Positions 45,400-53,611 are shown, counted from the first letter of the stretch. The stretch is DNA of 64,000 nt from Putridiphycobacter sp965230195 (GCA_965230195.1 OZ245997.1:5704001-5768000); one strand, 5' to 3'. Program-made: numbers and translations. The notes: generated by a model not told the origin, from the sequence alone.

Positions 45400-46002
45400 A
45401 TGATAATTTTTGGAAGCAGGGCAGTTCATTTACAAACTATCCGACTTGATGATATAACCTGTCCAAGCTGTAACACTAATGATTCTTTAGTGATGATCAT
45501 ATATAGAAAACATGCTCATGTTTTCTGGATTCCTATGTTTCCCATTGGCAAAGAAGGCGTATCTCAATGTCAGCATTGCAAAAACCTTCTTGAACCTCAT
45601 GAAATGCCAAGTTCAATAAAAAAAACATATATTGAACTTGAAAAACAAACTAAAGGGCCTATTTGGCAATTTGCCGGGGCGGCTATTTTATTCCTTTTAG
45701 TAGTCTGGGCAGGTATTGCAGGGCGTAAAAATGGCAAACTGGAAGCGGAATATATAAGTTCTCCACAAATAGGAGACATTTATGAATACAAAATTGAACC
45801 CGGACATTACTCGACCTTAAAAGTAATCAGTATCTCTGAAGATAGTGTATTTGTATCTCCTAATGAGTATGAAATAACTAAAATAAGTAAGATTTATAAA
45901 ATTAATAAGCCTGAAAATTATTCTGAGATATCATTTGGAATATCTAAAGATGAACTGAAAAGGATGTATTATTCAAGACAGATATTTGATGTAAATAGAT
46001 AA
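45400..46002 (+). CDS. Zinc-ribbon protein with one membrane span
   Basis: A 200-residue protein. The N-terminal 60 residues carry a zinc-ribbon made of two Cys pairs (Cys21/Cys24 in CPSC and Cys57/Cys60 in CQHC) with HVFWIPMFPIGKEG between them, the layout of the zinc-ribbon 15 type proteins. A single transmembrane span follows at about 85-103 (FAGAAILFLLVVWAGIAG). The rest (about 110-200) is a small strand-rich domain, EYISSPQIGDIYEYKIEPGH onward. Function is not known; the cytoplasmic ribbon with an outside domain suggests a sensor or assembly role, but that is a guess. Confidence 0.8.
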   Translation: MIIFGSRAVHLQTIRLDDITCPSCNTNDSLVMIIYRKHAHVFWIPMFPIGKEGVSQCQHCKNLLEPHEMPSSIKKTYIELEKQTKGPIWQFAGAAILFLLVVWAGIAGRKNGKLEAEYISSPQIGDIYEYKIEPGHYSTLKVISISEDSVFVSPNEYEITKISKIYKINKPENYSEISFGISKDELKRMYYSRQIFDVNR

Positions 46003-46014
46003 ATCCTCAGTACT

Positions 46015-47448
46015 CTAAATCTTAACCGTCTTCCATTTCCCTCTGGAGAATAACCATAAAGTAAAACCGCCTACCAGGGTTTCGGAAATAAAAACGGACC
46101 AAAACACCCCTGAATAAGCCCAATCGTAATAGATGGCCAATACATAAGCCAATGGGATTTGGATCAGCCAGAAAAATACCACATTGATCAGAGTTGGTGT
46201 TTTGGTATCGCCGGCACCGTTAAAAGCCTGTACCGCTACCATCCACCAACCATAAACAAAATAGGAGTAAGACAAAATTTTAAGCCACTCTGCACCAATT
46301 TCAATGATTTCGGGATCATCAGTAAACAAACGCATCAGTCCTTCACTAAAAGCAAAATAAACGACTGAAACACCTACCAGGAAAATCATATTATAAAATC
46401 CAATTTTCCACACAGTCGACTCTGCCCGTTCAGGGTTACCGGCACCTAAATTTTGTCCAACCAATGTTGCTGCGGCATTTGACAGACCCCAGGCCGGCAT
46501 CAGTGTAAACATCATTAAACGAATCACAATAGTTGATGCCGCCACAGCCTCACTACCTGAATCAGATAAAATCCGCATTAAAAATATCCAGGCCGTCATT
46601 GACACTAACATCTGACCAATTCCTCCCAAAGAAGTTTTAAAAATATTCCAAATGATTTCTGCATTCATCCGCAATTGTGAAACTGCAACCTTAATGTGCT
46701 TTCCACCTTTTAACAGTAGCCAAATCTGCAATAAAACACCAGTCCCACGACCAATATTCGTTGCAATGGCAGCACCCTCAATTCCTAATTCAGGAAAAAT
46801 GCCCCAACCAAATATTAGGATTGGGTCCAAAATCATATTAATAGAATTGGCAATGATTAAAATCCACATGGCAATGGCCGCATCTCCTGCTCCTCTGAAA
46901 ATGGCATTGATGACAAAGAGAAACATAATTACCGCATTGCCACCCATCATCCATTGTGTATAATGATAACCTTCTTCCAGGCTCCAGGCATCCCCTCCCA
47001 TTAATATCAGCATTTCTTTGGCAAAAAATATTCCCAAAACTGTAAATGGAATAGAAGCTAAAAGGGCCAGAATAACGGATTGTACGGCTGCTACACCGGC
47101 TTCCTCTTTTTTCTTTTCACCTATTCTTCGTGAAATCGTAGCTGTAATGGCCATTGCGAGTCCCATGGCCACAGAGTATAATAAAAACATATAGGTCTCT
47201 GTAAGTCCAACAGTAGCCACCGCCGAAGCTCCCAATTTACCAACAAAGTAAATGTCCACCACCGCAAAAATAGACTCCATGACCAATTCCAGAATCATGG
47301 GCACAGCCAGTAAAAAAATGGCCTTATTCAGTCCTATTTTTGTATAATCTACCTCTACTCCCCGAATCGCATTTTTTAAATCTGTAAAAACGGAACGGCT
47401 TGTAGATGTTGTATTTTCTGAAATTAAATCGTCATCTAAGCTCTCCAT
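46015..47448 (-). CDS. MATE family efflux transporter
   Basis: A 477-residue inner-membrane protein of about 12 spans that exports drugs or metabolites in exchange for cations. The start (FLLAVPMILELVMESIFAVV) and VDIYFVGKLGASAVATVGLT are the MATE signature; MAITATISRRIGEKKKEEAG, FRGAGDAAIAMWILIIANSI and NMILDPILIFGWGIFPELGI mark the first half, and VGQNLGAGNPERAE plus FNGAGDTKTPTLINVVFFW mark the second. The cytoplasmic N-terminus is 45 residues longer than in short MATEs. Substrate cannot be read from the sequence. It has its own -7 box. Confidence 0.93.
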   Translation of the reverse strand: MESLDDDLISENTTSTSRSVFTDLKNAIRGVEVDYTKIGLNKAIFLLAVPMILELVMESIFAVVDIYFVGKLGASAVATVGLTETYMFLLYSVAMGLAMAITATISRRIGEKKKEEAGVAAVQSVILALLASIPFTVLGIFFAKEMLILMGGDAWSLEEGYHYTQWMMGGNAVIMFLFVINAIFRGAGDAAIAMWILIIANSINMILDPILIFGWGIFPELGIEGAAIATNIGRGTGVLLQIWLLLKGGKHIKVAVSQLRMNAEIIWNIFKTSLGGIGQMLVSMTAWIFLMRILSDSGSEAVAASTIVIRLMMFTLMPAWGLSNAAATLVGQNLGAGNPERAESTVWKIGFYNMIFLVGVSVVYFAFSEGLMRLFTDDPEIIEIGAEWLKILSYSYFVYGWWMVAVQAFNGAGDTKTPTLINVVFFWLIQIPLAYVLAIYYDWAYSGVFWSVFISETLVGGFTLWLFSRGKWKTVKI

Positions 47449-47484
47449 ATCATTTCCTGTTAGATAGTTCTAACCACCGGAGAG

Positions 47485-47492
47485 CAAATATA
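47485..47492 (-). promoter_or_regulatory. Candidate -7 box for the MATE gene
   Basis: The minus strand reads TATATTTG, an exact TAnnTTTG match 37 bases before the ATG. Confidence 0.4.
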
Positions 47493-47553
47493 CAGTTTAT
47501 AAGGATATGAAATAATAAAGTGTAGGTGTAAACGATTTAGGAAGGTTCACTAT

Positions 47554-47928
47554 CTATTTATGAAAAACACGTACAGCTACATGTGGTGAATTTAATGCTT
47601 GAACCCGACAGTGATAGGTCCGGTTATTTATCGTCCCGATCAAAACATTAATCGATTCACTGTCTTGCAGATCGACTACCAAATCAGTGATATCACAACT
47701 CAAAGTATGTTTCTTTGACTTTAGTACTATTCTAACTTCCTGACCTGATTTATATGAGTCAATATGTATCTTCTTATCCGAAGATGCATCAATCTTTGTG
47801 TCCAGTAATTCTACACTCAAAACTTTTTCGAAATTGACACTATTATCCACTTCCAACTTTATTTCCTGACCATTTACTATAAATGGGAGGAAAAACAGAA
47901 TTGCTAATAATGAATTGAACTTTATCAT
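47554..47928 (-). CDS. Small exported protein of unknown function
   Basis: A 124-residue protein with a signal peptide ending VNGQ. The mature part is strand-rich (LEVDNSVNFEKVLSVELLDT ... HCRVQALNSPHVAVRVFHK) and Cys-poor. No family is recognised. Its start overlaps by 4 bases the stop of the TonB-C/MORN gene, so it is made with it and probably works with it. Confidence 0.72.
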   Translation of the reverse strand: MIKFNSLLAILFFLPFIVNGQEIKLEVDNSVNFEKVLSVELLDTKIDASSDKKIHIDSYKSGQEVRIVLKSKKHTLSCDITDLVVDLQDSESINVLIGTINNRTYHCRVQALNSPHVAVRVFHK

Positions 47929-48704
47929 TGTTTATTTTTTTTCTTCTTTCTTTTTATTTTTCTTTCTTCAGCCTTTGACAATGCAAGTCTTGCCCTGATA
48001 GGAATGGTATATCTGACATGTACAGGTCGTCCTTCCTGCTCCCCCGGCTTCCATTTTGGCATTGCACTTATTACCCTGATACACTCTTTATCAAGTGATG
48101 TCGACACCCCTTTTATGACTTCAATTTCTTCAAGATTCCCTTCATTAGTAACAACAAACGAAATATAGATCGTTCCTTGTTCTCCATTTTCTCTTGCATC
48201 TTCAGGATATTTAAAATTACTGTTTATAAATGCTGCCATAGCTTCATCTCCTCCCGGATATTCAGGATTAATGCCAGCAACGTCATATACCTCCTTACCA
48301 TCTTCATCCCACGAACGTGATGTTAACATCTTTCCATTCTCATACTCTGTTTTTCCCTTTAAGTCTCCATTTTCAAAATAATTAACCCATTCTCCATCTT
48401 TTTTCCCTTCTTTATAAACACCTTTATTCTTAACCTGGCCGTTTTTATAATAATAGATAAAGCTACCTTTTCTTTTTTTAGCGTTACTGGTGTAGTATTG
48501 ACCTGTCATTTGAATTTCACCACTAATAAAATAATCTCGCGCTTCCCATGTATCTTCTGCTACTTTGTACAGCTTACCGAAATAAACTGCACCTCCTTTA
48601 TCTTCAATTTTCTTCCAATCTTTATCATAATACGTAACCAATGTATCCTGGGCTTTACCAACAGTTGATAACATAATAATAAGTGCTAAAACGAATGCCT
48701 TCAT
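47925..48704 (-). CDS. Exported MORN-type repeat protein with TonB C-terminal domain
   Basis: A 259-residue periplasmic protein with a signal peptide ending GKAQ. Residues about 30-140 carry repeated YxxG-x-x-x-G-x-W/F-x-x-Y-x-x-x-G-x-L units of the MORN_2/YwqK type (GSFIYYYKNGQVKNKGVYKE, DGEWVNYFENGDLKGKTEYE). Residues about 150-240 are a TonB C-terminal domain: FKYPEDARENGEQGTIYISF, VKGVSTSLDKECIRVISAMP and KWKPGEQEGRPVHVRYTIPI. No inner-membrane anchor is present, unlike a true TonB, so it cannot energise a receptor by itself in the usual way. The tail is very basic (KRKKKKNKQ). It forms an operon with the 47554 gene. Confidence 0.86.
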   Translation of the reverse strand: MKAFVLALIIMLSTVGKAQDTLVTYYDKDWKKIEDKGGAVYFGKLYKVAEDTWEARDYFISGEIQMTGQYYTSNAKKRKGSFIYYYKNGQVKNKGVYKEGKKDGEWVNYFENGDLKGKTEYENGKMLTSRSWDEDGKEVYDVAGINPEYPGGDEAMAAFINSNFKYPEDARENGEQGTIYISFVVTNEGNLEEIEVIKGVSTSLDKECIRVISAMPKWKPGEQEGRPVHVRYTIPIRARLALSKAEERKIKRKKKKNKQ

Positions 48705-48730
48705 AAAACTTTTAAATAATTATATAACCT

Positions 48731-48738
48731 CAAAAATA
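48731..48738 (-). promoter_or_regulatory. Candidate -7 box for the TonB-C/MORN operon
   Basis: The minus strand reads TATTTTTG, an exact TAnnTTTG match 27 bases before the ATG. Confidence 0.4.
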
Positions 48739-48774
48739 AACAATTAAATTCTAAATTATCCTGGCAAATCAATC

Positions 48775-49566
48775 TCACCAATTATATGATACACCAAACC
48801 GTAAATGTGCATTTTTTACCATAAACCTGACCGTTCTTGGAATTGAATAATAGATCTGATTTTCAGTATTACTAAAATCATTATACGCAATCTCTACAAA
48901 ATTAAATATGGTACTCAGGTTATAATCACCAAAGAAGTTAAGTGCTTTACCTGACGGGAGATCATATGATACCTGTCCACCAATATGTGGGTGAAACAGT
49001 ACCCTGCTTTCAGTGGTATTATAATTAATATTGAAATGCATATTGTTAATGGTCGTCCCGGAATCAGACAACATTGAAGTGCCTCCACCAACTGTTGTAT
49101 TCCTGCCTTCATCGCCAATATAGAGTACATTTCTAATCTTAATGCCTAAATACGGCATCAGTTTAAGCCGTTCTTTGACCTTAAATTTCAAGTAATATCT
49201 AAACGGTAAATCAAGTGCTAAAAAATAATTTGAATGTGAAAAAGATTGGACTTCCGGGTTGGGGTTAAAGCCAGGTATTGCACTATTTTGAAACGTCATA
49301 CTATGATTAAAAACAGTCATATTAAAACCTAAACCATAACTGATGGCTGCCCGTCCCTTAAAGTGATAAAAATGATCGTAGAATACGGTAAGACCAGTAT
49401 TTCTACTATTTAACACTTCAAACTGATCATAAAAGGAATTCCAGTAATCACTTATAAAATCTGTTCCCCCACTTGACTCATAAGAAATACCGATTGCAGA
49501 TTGGGTGGTTTGTCCGTTCACCATACCCGAAAATGGCAGAGTAAACAATAGCATATAAAGTTTCAT
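48775..49566 (-). CDS. Putative outer-membrane beta-barrel protein
   Basis: A 263-residue exported protein with a signal peptide ending VNGQ. The rest shows long alternating strands (GRAAISYGLGFNMTVFNHSM, YFLALDLPFRYYLKFKVKER, MPYLGIKIRNVLYIGDEGR) and a C-terminal Trp after LRFGVSYN, as barrel proteins often end in an aromatic residue. It resembles the PF13568-like small barrels common in the phylum, but the exact family is not certain. The function is unknown. Confidence 0.72.
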   Translation of the reverse strand: MKLYMLLFTLPFSGMVNGQTTQSAIGISYESSGGTDFISDYWNSFYDQFEVLNSRNTGLTVFYDHFYHFKGRAAISYGLGFNMTVFNHSMTFQNSAIPGFNPNPEVQSFSHSNYFLALDLPFRYYLKFKVKERLKLMPYLGIKIRNVLYIGDEGRNTTVGGGTSMLSDSGTTINNMHFNINYNTTESRVLFHPHIGGQVSYDLPSGKALNFFGDYNLSTIFNFVEIAYNDFSNTENQIYYSIPRTVRFMVKNAHLRFGVSYNW

Positions 49567-49655
49567 AGATCAGAGTTTAGAACTCCAAAAGCCCCAAAAA
49601 TTATGCCGTACTATGTCTGAAAAATATTGATAAACCCCAAAATCAAAACAATACC

Positions 49656-49678
49656 AAGCGCAGTTTGTAACCACGCTT
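49656..49678. repeat. REP-like palindrome, copy 2
   Basis: AAGCGCAGTTTGTAACCACGCTT is a diverged copy of the palindrome at 45261 and 51166, preceded by CAATACC as at copy 1 in reverse. Confidence 0.5.
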
Positions 49679-49696
49679 AGATATTGTTTAATTTAA

Positions 49697-50068
49697 TTAT
49701 ACATGTTCAATAATCGGATCGTCATCCAATTCTAAATACCCCCTTTTAATGGCCTCTTTTACCAAACTGATAATGGAGGTTACGCGCCATTTATTCATGA
49801 TATTGCGCTTAATACTACTGACCGTATTGGCATGGATATTCAATACTTTGCATATTTCCGATTGTTTATATTCTGCCAAAAGCAATTTTAAAATTTGAGT
49901 CTCCCTTCGACTGAGCTCAGGGTGAACCCTTCGGCTCAGTTTTGGATCTTCCCCTCGACTCCGCTCGGGGTAAACCCCTCCATTCAAATCTTGTTTGTTT
50001 TTCTTGTTTGAATTAATCTCGACTTTTTTATCAAATTCGGGACGGAACTGTTTAATAATTGATTTCAT
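49697..50068 (-). CDS. LuxR-type HTH protein interrupted by a palindromic repeat
   Basis: A 123-residue protein without a receiver domain. Residues 56-105 are a LuxR-type helix-turn-helix: RRETQILKLLLAEYKQSEIC, then KVLNIHANTVSSIKRNIMNK and WRVTS. It should bind DNA. The first 30 residues are basic. Between them, residues about 32-55 read VYPERSRGEDPKLSRRVHPE and LSRR, which is the translation of a palindromic repeat (49911-49977) of a kind seen scattered in Bacteroidota genomes. The repeat sits in frame and even supplies the LSRRE that normally begins the helix-turn-helix. No adjacent kinase was found. Confidence 0.75.
   Translation of the reverse strand: MKSIIKQFRPEFDKKVEINSNKKNKQDLNGGVYPERSRGEDPKLSRRVHPELSRRETQILKLLLAEYKQSEICKVLNIHANTVSSIKRNIMNKWRVTSIISLVKEAIKRGYLELDDDPIIEHV
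49903..49980. repeat. Palindromic repeat element inside the HTH gene
   Basis: It contains CCCTTCGACTGAGCTCAGGG, then CCCTTCGGCTCAG, then CCCCTCGACTCCGCTCGGGG, each a hairpin-forming unit in an otherwise AT-rich gene. It is related in style to the arms at 3759-3899 (CCTTTCGGCTCAGCCGAA). Confidence 0.7.
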
Positions 50069-50234
50069 AATTCTTCAATTTTGATAATCTAATATCCGAA
50101 CTTTACCTCCCTGATAATAATTGATTTTCACCACACCCCTTTTAATTTTGCTTTTTTCGCAAAAAACCATCCTGTTTTTAAACAATAATTTTGTTTGATA
50201 TTAAAGCGTGTAGCTGCAAATTATTAGACAGGTT

Positions 50235-51014
50235 CTAAGGCGTCCATTCCAAATCACCAATGGCAAATATTTTATAGCCTTCACTATCGTGCTTTAAAAA
50301 CTCTACCAGTAAATAGCCGTGTCCAAAATCCGGATGTTCAAAATAGGTTTCAACCACTTTTAACCCTTCAAAATGCCTGGAATAATCATCTTCGTAAAAA
50401 TTGGCTACAAATTCATCTAAATACGGACTACTGTAATTTCCTGTTAACCCAAATCCCGGGACAGAGTAAATGTCGCCTACCTGAAAAGAAGAATTTTTGG
50501 TTAAATCGCTATAATCATATCGGTTTGAAATTTCATTTACAAAATATAACCCTGTTACGGTAGTATCTATCTCCTGATAACTATATGCACCATCCAGTTT
50601 ACCAGTTAAACGGGACAGCGTTTTTTCATTAAACTTATTTGTTTCAATATGACCTAAGGTAAAAAAGTAAACACCATCCGGATGTAGTAAATCACGGATC
50701 CCCTGATAATTTCCTTCCCTGAAGTATTGAACTAAACTTTGCGTTTGAGCAATTAAAATATTGTCTAATGAATCTGAATTTTTATCATCCACCAGATCTT
50801 CAGTTAGTACTTTGGAAGAATCTGCTTTATTTTCAAGTTGATGATCAATACTTAGCTCAGCATCTTGAATTTTTGTATCACTACCAATATCACTTTCCAC
50901 AATTTCACCAACTTCTGGTCGTTGCTGACACGAAATCACCATAAAAAGAACTGCGCAAAACATTAATCTGTATTTGGGAATTAAATCATGGGATAACTCA
51001 ATATGCTTTCTCAT
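50235..51014 (-). CDS. Lipoprotein of unknown function
   Basis: A 259-residue protein (242 if it starts at the second Met, 50963). The lipobox VISC follows a hydrophobic stretch, MFCAVLFMVISCQQRPEVGE. A polar spacer precedes a globular domain of about 170 residues beginning TQSLVQYFREGNYQGIRDLL, with HPDGVYFFTLGHIETNKFNE and later GHGYLLVEFLKHDSEGYKIF. The fold may be of the NTF2-like type (small alpha+beta cone), inferred from the helix-helix-strand order and the Trp near the end. The function is not known. A -7 box stands 20 bases upstream of 51014, which supports the longer start. Confidence 0.75.
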   Translation of the reverse strand: MRKHIELSHDLIPKYRLMFCAVLFMVISCQQRPEVGEIVESDIGSDTKIQDAELSIDHQLENKADSSKVLTEDLVDDKNSDSLDNILIAQTQSLVQYFREGNYQGIRDLLHPDGVYFFTLGHIETNKFNEKTLSRLTGKLDGAYSYQEIDTTVTGLYFVNEISNRYDYSDLTKNSSFQVGDIYSVPGFGLTGNYSSPYLDEFVANFYEDDYSRHFEGLKVVETYFEHPDFGHGYLLVEFLKHDSEGYKIFAIGDLEWTP

Positions 51015-51033
51015 ATACCTGCTATTTACAATT

Positions 51034-51041
51034 CAAATATA
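51034..51041 (-). promoter_or_regulatory. Candidate -7 box for the 50235 lipoprotein
   Basis: The minus strand reads TATATTTG, an exact TAnnTTTG match 20 bases before the ATG at 51014. Confidence 0.4.
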
Positions 51042-51165
51042 GTGGCACAAAATGATGTCAGGAATTAATTAGCAGTAAAACTAAAACCAATTGATTAATA
51101 GTTTGATTGCAGCTATTAAGCGTAAATAGATTTAATATCTGATTAAAAAACTATTAACCACTTGG

Positions 51166-51184
51166 GCGTAGTTTGAAACTACAC
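51166..51184. repeat. REP-like palindrome, copy 3
   Basis: GCGTAGTTTGAAACTACAC with CTTGG before and TTAG after; the same core as at 45261. Confidence 0.55.
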
Positions 51185-51244
51185 TTAGTCATTGGAGTAT
51201 TTCTAATACCTTATTCAATGTAAGGGTTTAGTTACGTGCTTTTA

Positions 51245-51868
51245 TTAGTCATACCTAAATTCAAATCCAATCTTTACAGAAACCTCTGGTGTGAAAATTC
51301 TGGGTTGATAGGTATAATTACCTATTTCTATTGACTCTGTACCAGTAACCCTAAAATGGCCTGCAACCCAAGGAGACAGATAAAGACTGTAAAAAAAACT
51401 TCTCGGTTTGAAGCGGTGCAACAGTAAGTTATATCCAACTCCAGCTGTTAAAACCACACTGTTATTTTTTGACTGAATACCATCATTAGTTAAAATTCTG
51501 TTACTCCAATACCCTATACCCGGACCTATCCACAGCCCCCTATGACATTTAAATCGTTCCAAAAATATTTCATAATTTAATGAAAGAACACTGATCTTAT
51601 TAGTTTTTAGAGCATCATCAAGATAAAATCTTGGGATATTAAATTTTGTAAAAGATAACCTTTTTCGTGTTGCTCCTGAGCCATGCAATACTGAAACCAT
51701 ATATCCGTTAAAAACATAAGGTAAAACATCTTGTTCAATGGCAAAATAACTACACCCAAAACCAGGAGAACATATCCTTTGACCTTCATCTTTTTTGTCA
51801 TCATGTTCTTGACTAAAAATACCAATGGTACTCAAGGTAAAAATGATTAACAATGACAGCCGTTTCAT
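51245..51868 (-). CDS. Small exported, probably outer-membrane protein
   Basis: A 207-residue protein with signal peptide MKRLSLLIIFTLSTIGIFSQ. The rest has alternating strands (FNGYMVSVLHGSGATRKRLS, LWIGPGIGYWSNRILTNDGI, VVLTAGVGYNLLLHRFKPRS) and ends VKIGFEFRYD. Two Cys in CSPGFGC near residue 33 may be bridged. A barrel is inferred; no family is recognised. It stands alone between two gene-poor stretches. Confidence 0.7.
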   Translation of the reverse strand: MKRLSLLIIFTLSTIGIFSQEHDDKKDEGQRICSPGFGCSYFAIEQDVLPYVFNGYMVSVLHGSGATRKRLSFTKFNIPRFYLDDALKTNKISVLSLNYEIFLERFKCHRGLWIGPGIGYWSNRILTNDGIQSKNNSVVLTAGVGYNLLLHRFKPRSFFYSLYLSPWVAGHFRVTGTESIEIGNYTYQPRIFTPEVSVKIGFEFRYD

Positions 51869-52333
51869 AATGTATAAATATAGCCCTTTTTATAGTTTCA
51901 ATTTCATTCTTCTAGGGTTTTAGTACTCAGTTCAATTCAATATGATCAGGAGAAATGTGTAAAACCTGCAACTTTAAAAATTAAACCGGCGTCTTTAAAA
52001 TATGAAAAGGAATCATTTACTGATCATTTTTTTAATTCCGGGATCTTGGCCCTTCTCCATCCCATTAAATCCGTAGCGATAGCTGTCTGAACCTTGGTCA
52101 TTCCGAAGGGAAAACAGTATAGACTTTTTTCTTGACTCGAAAAATCATCAGGACACATCCCAAAATTTGAATGAACAACCTTTAAAGGGGCATTTTTCAA
52201 AAATGTCCTTTATATGACGACTCCAAATTTTCGTAATATGATAGTTTCCTTGCTCCCATTTAATTAAGAACTAGATTGAAAAAATTATCCATTTAAATTT
52301 AATACTCAAAGACAGTCTTTTTAAAGATCACAA
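51869..52333. other. Gene-free stretch
   Basis: There is no credible coding frame on either strand. A weak hairpin (about 52184-52209, AAAGGGGCATTTTT against AAAAATGTCCTTT) is the only structure seen; it might be a terminator for the 52334 gene, from which it is separated by about 125 bases. Nothing else is recognised. Confidence 0.5.
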
Positions 52334-53212
52334 TCACTTCTTAAATAATATTTTTGCTAGTTTAAAAACTTTATGAGGGCTATCAAAAAAGGGAGTCATT
52401 GACATTGTTTCTCTTTTTTCTGATAAAATTAACTCTCCATCAGCTATTCGTATAATTGAATTGCATGTGTAAAAAGTAGCAAATTGGTGATAGGCCAACC
52501 AATGTAAAATACAATCATTCGGATTTTTTTGCTCTAGAATTTCTAATAATTCGGTATTATTAACGACCTTATAGCTTAAACCTAATTTATTAAATCTCGC
52601 TAATTTGTAAAAATTTTCTTTAGCAACCGCTTCAGGTATTATTAATCTTAAGCCCCTTAAGTTCATGTTCTTTTTTGATAAAACATCATAAAAAGAAACT
52701 CCTTTGTAGTAGATTTTCTTCTTCTCAAAAAGCTCATTATCATTAACAATATGTGCTGCTGAATTAAGGCACTGAATTATCAAAGGAACCAAATTTAATC
52801 GATCTTTAAGTGATGTTTTTCTTCCTAATATACCATCATAAGTCATTCTACATAAAACATAATCATCATCAGGTGTTGTTGTCGGAATCAGATACATAAC
52901 AGCTAATGAATAATAATTACCTTCCAAACTTTTATCTCCTCCAGATAAATTAATAGTGTAGTCCGTTATTATTAACATATCATCTGTAACATCACCTGAT
53001 TCGATAACCTCAAAATCCGAAATATCCCAAAAGCTTTCCAGAGCAGATATAAAAGTTAAATCCACTTCTTTATTACCACTTTTAACATAAAAAATTCCCT
53101 CTTCAAGCATTTGATTGAACTTTTCACCATATCCTTCAGTGAAAAATTGGGAGAAGGATGTTGAGTGTAGCATTAAGCAAATAAGTATCAGTTTAAGTTT
53201 TATTATCTTCAT
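52334..53212 (-). CDS. Exported protein of unknown function
   Basis: The frame is open from 53275, but MKIIKLKLILICLMLHSTSF at 53212 is a proper signal peptide, cut after FSQ. The mature 270 residues are alpha/beta (FNQMLEEGIFYVKSGNKEVD, LTFISALESFWDISDFEVIE, SGGDKSLEGNYYSLAVMYLI ... LRGLRLIIPEAVAKENFYKL). No family is recognised. The late EILEQKNPNDCILHWLAYHQ region may be a helical pair. It has no close operon partner and AT-rich flanks. Confidence 0.7.
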   Translation of the reverse strand: MKIIKLKLILICLMLHSTSFSQFFTEGYGEKFNQMLEEGIFYVKSGNKEVDLTFISALESFWDISDFEVIESGDVTDDMLIITDYTINLSGGDKSLEGNYYSLAVMYLIPTTTPDDDYVLCRMTYDGILGRKTSLKDRLNLVPLIIQCLNSAAHIVNDNELFEKKKIYYKGVSFYDVLSKKNMNLRGLRLIIPEAVAKENFYKLARFNKLGLSYKVVNNTELLEILEQKNPNDCILHWLAYHQFATFYTCNSIIRIADGELILSEKRETMSMTPFFDSPHKVFKLAKILFKK

Positions 53213-53275
53213 TAGCATTATTATATTATATATTAAAATTAGTCCTATATAGACGTCCCTTATCCCCCTCAACAA

Positions 53276-53611
53276 TTGACAACGAAGATAACTAATTATT
53301 AATTATTTACGATCTCAAATGCAATCTTTTTCTCAGCTTTAAGGGATGGAAGTGAGGCGGCCATTAAGCACGAGGAAAGTGACCAATTTTAAATGCCTGC
53401 GGCGAGCATAACTATAAGGAGCGGTGGCTTTTTTGGGTGGTGGCCAAATGCCTATATTTCCTTAGGCATTTTGTGGGCGGGTCGGAAAGAAAAAGACAGA
53501 GTAGCTACGACTGAGCAAAACAGAAGCGCGGGAAGGAAAATATTATTAAAACAAAACGCCCCCGGATAATACCGGAAGCGTTTATATATTTTGTTTTTTT
53601 AATATTTTACT
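53276..53611. other. Gene-free, GC-rich structured block
   Basis: No plausible gene. From about 53345 to 53540 the base composition is clearly richer in G and C than its surroundings and is purine-rich on the plus strand (GGAGCGGTGGC, GGGTGGTGGCC, GTGGGCGGGTCGG). It contains a 9-bp hairpin AAATGCCTA/TAGGCATTT (53446-53454 and 53463-53471) and ends at the terminator at 53554. It could be a structured RNA or a noncoding mobile element. Confidence 0.5.
53554..53583 (-). terminator. Intrinsic terminator of the RHS operon
   Basis: The stem AAACGC..CCGG pairs with CCGG..GCGTTT around a central two-base mismatch; the minus strand continues into TTTTGTTTT. It lies about 30 bases past the stop at 53612. 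Confidence 0.65.

Noticed and set aside
52184..52209. Hairpin as a strong terminator
   Set aside because: The arms pair imperfectly and it lies more than 100 bases from the nearest stop codon; kept only as a weak note.
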